From Endocalyx cinctus (Eukaryota > Ascomycota > Sordariomycetes > Amphisphaeriales > Apiosporaceae): a stretch of 64,000 nt of DNA. How positions within the stretch are numbered: the first letter of the stretch is position 1; every line of letters starts with the position of its first letter. The stretch covers positions 3,362,171 through 3,426,170 of the forward strand of contig BCKC01000002.1 of the NCBI GenBank assembly GCA_001600455.1, read 5' to 3'. The notes under the pieces were generated by a model that ran no database searches, was not told where the DNA came from, and saw only the letters and a list, made by a program, of their open reading frames with translations. Below are positions 56,972 through 64,000 of the stretch, piece by piece. A program made the position numbers and the translations under genes.

Positions 56972-59900
56972 ATGGACGATAAAATATCCGAGAAGCCAGC
57001 AGAGCTCGGTCCCTCGAGTAAGACTTCTAGTAACGGCGACTCTACCGATGATGCTGCCCTTACAAATTCAGAAAACCCCGCTAAGCAGGCCGATAACTCT
57101 CTGCAAAAGGCCGACTCTAAAGTTATCAAGGCCGTAGAGGAATCAGACAATGACCCTTACAGGCATCTTCCCGCGAATGAGGCCGACATTCTTAAAAGAC
57201 AAGTTACTATCCCCGAAACCAGGGCCGGAGTAGCAACGGTTTATCGCTACTCTTCTCGGAATGATCTAATCATAATGGCCATCAGCGCTATCAGCGCTAT
57301 CATCGGTGGCGCGTTACTGCCTCTAATGACCGTCATTTTTGGTACACTCCAAAACACCTTTCAAGGCTTCGCCCTAGGCACAATCAAAATAGATGAATTT
57401 TCCGGAAAGTTGAACAGCCTGGTCTTATACTTTGTGTATCTTGCCATTGCCGAATTTATCACTATTTACATAGCCACCGTCGGATTCATCTACACGGGAG
57501 AACACATTAGTGCCAAGATTCGCGAGCACTATCTCGAGAGCTGTATGCGTCAGAATATCGGTTTCTTTGACAAGCTAGGCGCTGGTGAGGTTACCACCCG
57601 CATCACCGCCGATACGAACTTAATTCAAGATGGAATATCCGAGAAGGTCGGCTTAACCCTCACCGCCGTCGCAACTTTCATATCCGCTTTCGTCATCGGC
57701 TTCGTCTTCTACTGGAAATTAACTCTCATCCTTACCTCCACCGTCGTCGCCTTAGTCCTCGTCATGGGCACGGGAGCGACCTTCATCGTTAAGTTCACTA
57801 AGAATAGTATCGCGGCGTACGCGGCAGGTGGCACCGTTGCCGAGGAAGTGATCAGCTCGATTCGAAACGCGATCGCTTTTGGGACGGAAGGCCGTCTTGC
57901 TCGACAATACAACACTCATTTGATTCGCGCCGAATACTATGGTTTCCGAAAAGCGGCGGCAAGCGGCTGCATGGTAGCCGGTATGATGTTGGTCGTTTAT
58001 CTGAACTACGGTTTAACCTTTTGGGTTGGCAGCCAATTCTTGGTTGACGGCACAATCCCCTTGTCTACCATCTTGACTATCATGTTAGCCATTGTTATCG
58101 GTGCTTTTAACCTAGGTAATATTGCCCCTAACATCCAAGCCTTCGGTACCGCAATGGCGGCCGCTTCTAAAATTTACAACACCATTGATCGGATTTCACC
58201 ACTGGATCCTACTATGGAAGAGGGGGAGAAGCTCGACCAAGTGACAGGTAGTATCCGCCTCGAAAATGTCAAGCATATCTATCCCTCTCGCCCTGAAGTT
58301 GTTGTGATGAAAGATGTCACCCTCGAGATTCCGGCGGGTAAGACAACTGCTCTTGTCGGAGCTTCCGGCTCGGGAAAAAGTACCATTGTCGGTTTGGTAG
58401 AACGCTTTTACGACCCTGTGGGAGGCAAAGTACTTTTGGATGGACATGATATCAGCACTCTCAACCTCCGCTGGCTACGCCAGCAAATGTCTCTAGTGAG
58501 CCAGGAGCCAACCCTGTTCGGTACCACCATTTTCAATAACATCCGACACGGCCTTATCGGTACTAAATTCGAGAAGGAGTCGAGTAACAGACAGATGGAA
58601 CTGGTAATTGAGGCGGCAAAGAAGGCGAACGCTCATGATTTTATCTCTTCTCTTCCGGAAAAATACGAAACGAATGTTGGCGAACGTGGTTTTCTGCTTT
58701 CTGGTGGTCAGAAGCAACGCATTGCAATTGCCCGAGCTATTGTATCCGATCCTAAAAGTGAGTCATATTTTCCCCCTAGAGATTCTTCATTCCAACGGTA
58801 TACTAATATTTTTAATAGTCCTTCTATTGGATGAGGCCACGAGTGCTTTGGACACCAAGTCGGAAGGTGTTGTCCAGGCCGCACTGGAAGTTGCAGCCGA
58901 AGGCCGAACGACGATCACGATTGCCCACCGCCTTTCAACTATCAAGGATGCGCACAACATTATCGTCATGTCACAAGGTTCCATTGTCGAGCAAGGCACT
59001 CACGATGAATTGCTAGAGAAGCAAGGCGCATACTATAACTTAGTTACCGCACAAAACATTGATGCTGGAAATAAGATGACAGAAGAAGAGCAAGAGGCCT
59101 TGGATGAAGAGGATGAGAAGCTTATTCGCAAAGCATCCGGAAAAGGCCCCGGCGGTGATTATGTAGAGGACCCTGACGACAACATCCGCGAGAAACTAAA
59201 TCGATCTACAACGCAAGCTTCTGCTTCCAGCCGAGCTCTTGAAGGGCAAAAGGCTGAAACGGAGCAGAAGTACGGTTTATGGACTTTGATCAAGCTCATC
59301 GCGTCGTTCAACAAGGATGAGTGGCAACTCATGCTTTGGGGTTTGTTTTGGTCCATAATTTGTGGTGGTGGTAACCCAACCCAGGCTTTCTTCTTCGCGA
59401 AGCAGATTACGGTAAGTCCCCTAATATGCAGACAAATTTGGCATAGACATTACCTTTACTAACTCGACGCCCATATGTAGACACTGAGTCAGCCGATTAC
59501 CCCGGATACTAGCGCCCAGATAAAGAAAGACAGCGATTTTTGGAGTCTCATGTATCTCGTACTCGCCATCGTTCAGTTCATCGCCCAAATTGCACAGGGA
59601 GTCGCCTTCGCCAAGTGTTCAGAGCGTCTTATTCACCGCGTTCGAGACAGGTCTTTCCGGACTATGCTTCGCCAGGATGTCGCTTTCTTCGATAAGGACG
59701 AGAACACCGCAGGAGCTCTCACATCTTTCTTATCAACCGAGACAACCCACGTGGCCGGTCTCAGCGGTGTTACTCTCGGGACAATTCTCATGGTTACTAC
59801 GACGCTAGTTGCCGCATTCGTCCTCGCGCTGGCGTTCGGCTGGAAGTTGGCCCTCGTGTGTATCTCAACGGTGCCAGTTCTGCTTGCCTGTGGATTTTTC

Positions 59901-61121
59901 CGTTTCTATATGCTGGCTCATTTCCAACGACGTTCGAAGAGGGCGTACGAACAGAGCGCTTCCTATGCATCCGAGGCTATTTCTGCGATCCGCACCGTTG
60001 CTTCACTGACGCGAGAGGGCGATGTCCTGGCTCAGTACAAGCTCTCCCTCGCTACCCAGCAGCGATCCAGTTTAATATCTATCTTGAAGTCCTCCTTGTT
60101 ATACGCGGCTGCGCAGTCCTTCCTGTTCTTGGCCTTTGCCTTAGGTTTCTGGTACGGTGGCACATTGATCTCTCGGGGTGAATACACCTTGTTCCAGTTT
60201 TTCGTGTGCTTCATGGCCGTCATTTACGGCGCACAGTCAGCCGGTATTGTCTTCTCTTTCGCCCCTGACATGGGCAAAGCTCATCACGCCGCCGGCGAAC
60301 TAAAAACACTCTTCGACCGGCAACCAAAAATTGATACGTGGTCGGAGGATGGAGAAGAAGTGACAGATATTGAGGGAAATGTCGAATTCCGGGATGTCCA
60401 CTTTCGATACCCCACCCGCCCGGAGCAACCGGTGCTTCGAGGATTGAACCTGACAGTCCGCCGTGGCCAGTACATCGCTTTAGTCGGTGCTTCTGGTTGT
60501 GGGAAGAGTACAACAATCGCCCTGCTAGAACGTTTCTACGACCCCCTTGTGGGTGGAATTTTCGTCGATGGCAAAGAGATAAGTTCTTTGAACATCAACC
60601 AATACCGGTCGTTCATCGCTCTTGTATCGCAGGAGCCCACGTTGTATCAAGGCACAATCAAAGAGAACATCCTCCTTGGTTCAGCCAACGAGACGGTGAC
60701 CGACGAAGCCATCGAGTTCGCTTGCAGAGAGGCCAACATTTATGATTTCATCCAATCGTTACCGGACGGGTTCAATACCGTAGTAGGTAGCAAAGGTGCC
60801 CTGTTATCAGGTGGCCAGAAGCAGCGTATTGCGATCGCGCGTGCGCTTATCCGCGACCCTAGGATACTGCTCCTGGACGAGGCTACCAGCGCCTTGGACT
60901 CGGAGTCGGAGCATGTTGTCCAAGCGGCACTGGACAAAGCCGCGAAAGGACGGACGACGATTGCCGTCGCCCACCGACTCAGCACGATCCAGCGGGCTGA
61001 CATCATTTACGTGTTTGACCAAGGTCGGATAGTGGAGGAAGGAACGCACTCAGACCTCATGCGCAAGAATGGACGATACGCCGAGCTGGTTAACCTGCAG
61101 AGCCTGGAAAAGCACGGTTAG
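56972..61121 (+). CDS. Full-length ABCB (MDR/P-glycoprotein-type) transporter
   Basis: Three exons: 56972-58757, 58819-59411 and 59481-61121, with introns of 61 and 69 nt; 1339 residues. Layout is TMD1-NBD1-TMD2-NBD2. A hydrophilic N-terminus of about 90 residues leads to six TM helices. NBD1 has Walker [10 protein letters not shown] (463-471), signature [14 protein letters not shown] (near 577), and Walker [13 protein letters not shown], which begins exactly at the first intron. An acidic linker ([20 protein letters not shown]) follows. TMD2 begins around 755 and is split by the second intron. NBD2 has Walker [10 protein letters not shown] (near 1130), signature [14 protein letters not shown] (near 1236) and Walker [14 protein letters not shown]-loop (SQEPTL) and H-loop (AHRLST) are present in both halves, so both ATP sites look competent. 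It most resembles fungal multidrug exporters of the PMD1/ATRC type in the plasma membrane. Substrate unknown; no biosynthetic genes are adjacent. Confidence 0.96.
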
Positions 61122-62274
61122 GAGGAGCGAGGTTGATTAATTTGCATCGATTCATGAAGTGGTTTTCTTTTATTTTTCTCCGTCTTTCGATGGATATCTC
61201 GCATGGCACAAAAGCAAATATGCATTGTTCCGTTACACTATTCTCCCATTTCGCATAGCATGGAAACAGGCGTTCACAAGACTTGTCGGATAGGATCTTA
61301 GAAAGGTTTTTTGCCCTATGGGCTAAGGTTCCATATCCAAGATTTTCCCTAAAAGAAATTTTATAATTAATGATTATTATATTTGTAATGATAAACATGT
61401 TGAGGATTTCAAAATTCAACAATTGATCTTTGGGTCATTCGATTTTCTTCACTTGCATGATCAATAAATAGGCAATGACGTTGGTGACTCCTACGGTAAA
61501 TGCAAACTGCTCATTCTGTGTGCTGATATCATGTTTCGACAAGCCGGTTCTGCAGTGGCAATAATGCACAGCAGTAAGTAAGTTATATCACATTGTCGAG
61601 AACAGATCGGTGAGCAGTCTGTACAACGCCTCCTATCCAAGGCTCGATCATGTCGTGCGAGAGCTCGAATATGTTACGATGTTATAGTGTAAGTCTATCC
61701 TTCCGCCCACGTGTCTCGTGTGGTCACAGTTTAGAGTTTATATGTAGTTGTGTGTGGTACATACACAATATTTTACTATCGAATGATTCTTAATGGCTTC
61801 GGTCATGAGCTGGGGATTGTTATACCATCAGCTCCGCGTCATTTACCCATTTTTCAAACAAGGTATTATTTCCACCCTCCCTCCCTAGTCAGATATGATT
61901 AAATGAGTGACAAACGACCACACGAGTGAGAGGTCTGGTACTCTGCGCTCGCTATTAAACTCGTACTACTATGTAGCTAGCACTGGCTTGTGAGAGCACA
62001 GTACAGTAGCACAAAAGACGGAGAAGGGGGGGGGGCCGCTAGAGTTTTTTATAACACACTATACTACTATATCCAAGACATAATTATATGCAGGTACCCG
62101 CCCCGTAAATGCGCGTCCGTGTCACCGGCGGATTACGAACGAAAAGGATCCCCCCTCAAAACATATCCATTAGATATGGAAGATTATTCCCGAGTTGTAA
62201 TGACCACATTATTCACACGTGATAAAGGTCAAAGTCCCTGAACTAGGACGAGTCTCTCGAAAATAAAAAAAATT

Positions 62275-62306
<32 letters not shown>

Positions 62307-64000
62307 CTTTTGATATGGAGAGGCGAGAGTGGAGAATCCCGGTTTTAGGGGGACATTAATACGCGCTGAGATTGACGTGGGGTGGAAATATCAGAGGATG
62401 GGTGAGAAGGGTCTTCCGCACGCGGGGCGTAATAATAATTATATGGATTATAGCGGAAACGAGCGGGGAGGGAAATGGGGAGGAGGGTGTGGGTAATAAT
62501 ACATCAAGTCAAGGTCAATTATTCGGTTCAGTTTCAGGGGATACACCAACTTTTTTGGTTTGTTTGTTTCTCGTTTATTCAAGGGGCCAAGGCAATTGGA
62601 ATTGAACTTATTGAAAATTAATTATACCGTGATGTTTACATAGTAAGCTTCCAAAATTGGCAGCTTGGACCGGCCAATTCTGGAGCCTTAAAACACCCCC
62701 AATAAGTACATTTTTAACGGGGGCATCTATTTCTCAAAGTTTATTTTACATGTATGAAGATAATAGAAAATATGTTAATATATGATGTTGTCTCGGCTAA
62801 TATCTGACGAGCGTTAACCCTTAGTCAGCTTCTAGCCTCGCCAGTGAGGCCTCGAGCCTCAATCCTTTACATTACAAATGTACCTGGATATATAATAAAT
62901 GATACAGTCAATTAAGCTAATACTCAGCAAAGATAACTCCATAAATCATATCAATTCAGTTGGTTTGAAGAGGCTACGAGAGTATGGTGCCTCGAGTCGG
63001 TTCTCTATGGCAAGCTCGACAAGTTCGTCCTCGCGGGCAGCCATACAAGCACCCTGCACATCGTCTTTTGTGACCTTTTACTAGCCTGTTCTGAATGCAA
63101 TATTTTCCGGCCTGCTTATGCGAGTTTCCGGAGTGATTTAGCCCCCAGCACGAGATTCTTTCCGCCTGAGGTACCATATGAATCTTTCGCTGGATATTCC
63201 CCGTAGCTTCTGTGATTCTCTCTTGAACTTACCACCGGGAGGGCTGGAATATCTGAGCAACCTCTCACGGCAAGACCGAGGGACTAGAGTGTAGGAACCC
63301 TTGCTTTCGAAAGAGTAAAGCTTCGCATTCCTCGTAAGCTAATTTATCTGGGTCATCGTTGCCTGCTATATATGAGTCTCAGTCTCGAGATACCCTCGTT
63401 TGATCCATGGATTTTCTCAACCCGCTAGTTAACTGCGCTAGTTCAAGTCGCAACCACTGCAATGCCCATTGACGAAACCCGCTCGCCACCTGGCAGCGAA
63501 AGAACCGCTATGCTGGCTTGCCTCAAATTTCATGTGTTGGGTATAATCTGTACAATTCAGTACTGAAATGATGAAAAGTGGTAAATTGGTAATGATGTAA
63601 AAGGAGAAATGATTTTACTAATCAGAATCATTCGGAAGTAAGTATAACTGGCGCACGGGCCAGCTGGTAGCATACTATATTCGCTAGCTCGAGGCTGGTG
63701 TTGTGGCTGAATGTGGCTTTTCATATCTAACTATATCAACATTGAACAACATTATGTCTTAGAGATTTTAGACTGGTATTGTTCTGATGTCGTGGAGACA
63801 GAGGCGGTGGACCAGCTAGCAAGGAACGTGGGACGTACATCTTCTCAATTTGCGATCATTACGCGGAGTACGGGTTGATACCAGAGATGACGACAATCCG
63901 CAAGTTTCCCGTGCCTTCTTAAGTTCCACGCAAAGATGCTAACATTCAACAACACCACCCAACAATTTCCCTAGACTGACAACGGAAGACCTAGAAGCAT
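61122..64000. other. Intergenic region to window end, 2.9 kb
   Basis: 3' flank of the ABC transporter, then DNA without a supported gene. A T30 homopolymer lies at 62277-62306. The 34-codon frame at about 63462-63566, after a TATATA box near 63367, could be a first exon of something running out of the window, but nothing confirms it. Confidence 0.5.
62277..62306. repeat. T30 homopolymer
   Basis: Longest uninterrupted homopolymer I found in the window; lies in intergenic DNA. Confidence 0.85.

Noticed and set aside
56972..61121. ABC transporter as part of a secondary-metabolite cluster
   Set aside because: No polyketide synthase, peptide synthetase, terpene cyclase, P450 or cluster regulator within the window.
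62640..62730. Possible transposon end (CCCCC and GGGGG about 20 nt apart)
   Set aside because: No matching inverted terminal repeat, target duplication or transposase nearby.

Overview
The window is nuclear DNA of a filamentous ascomycete (Pezizomycotina, most likely Sordariomycetes). The reasons are short GT-AG introns of about 50-140 nt (one of 414 nt) with CTAAC-like branch sites, genes spaced 1-7 kb apart, many A/T homopolymers between genes, and fungal-type versions of SET2 (AWS-SET-WW-SRI), BRE1, BDP1, AOS1, RAD23 and TIF6. I see no transposase, reverse transcriptase, CRISPR array, viral gene or secondary-metabolite cluster. The species cannot be named from the sequence.

I support 15 protein genes and one tRNA. 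From left to right they are: a coiled-coil protein of unknown function (199-1899, minus); the 60S anti-association factor TIF6 (3223-4191, minus); an unknown nuclear protein with a possible beta-sandwich C-terminus (5045-7008, minus); the SUMO E1 subunit AOS1 (8395-10138, plus); a large unknown low-complexity protein (11437-14676, minus); the 25S rRNA methyltransferase BMT5 (17544-18452, plus); an AT-hook protein (22199-23310, minus); the H3K36 methyltransferase SET2 (27758-30612, plus); GABA transaminase (32669-34258, minus); tRNA-Asp (36177-36248, minus); a four-TM membrane protein (41298-42692, plus); RAD23 (44236-45939, plus); the TFIIIB subunit BDP1 (46890-48791, minus); the H2B ubiquitin ligase BRE1 (49852-52628, plus); a SARAF-family ER protein (53042-54061, minus); and a full-length ABCB multidrug transporter (56972-61121, plus). 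I worked out exon joints by hand. Every spliced model keeps frame through every junction.

The genes are mostly housekeeping: chromatin and transcription (SET2, BRE1, BDP1), ubiquitin and SUMO (AOS1, RAD23, BRE1), ribosome maturation (TIF6, BMT5), nitrogen/GABA metabolism, calcium regulation and efflux. They do not form an operon or pathway cluster. From 5 kb onward the strands almost strictly alternate, so neighbours are divergent or convergent pairs.

The non-routine signals are mainly intergenic. A 9-mer (TACTCCGTA) occurs ten times and a 10-bp palindrome (TACCTAGGTA) six times; all copies I found lie between genes, and four of the 9-mers sit upstream of the ABC transporter. Others are a 22-bp perfect palindrome and a 26-nt inverted repeat in one intergenic region, a CCAAT-flanked bZIP-like palindrome, an exon consisting only of the start codon, and sharp GC steps inside coding regions. 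I did not find a convincing new multi-gene system.
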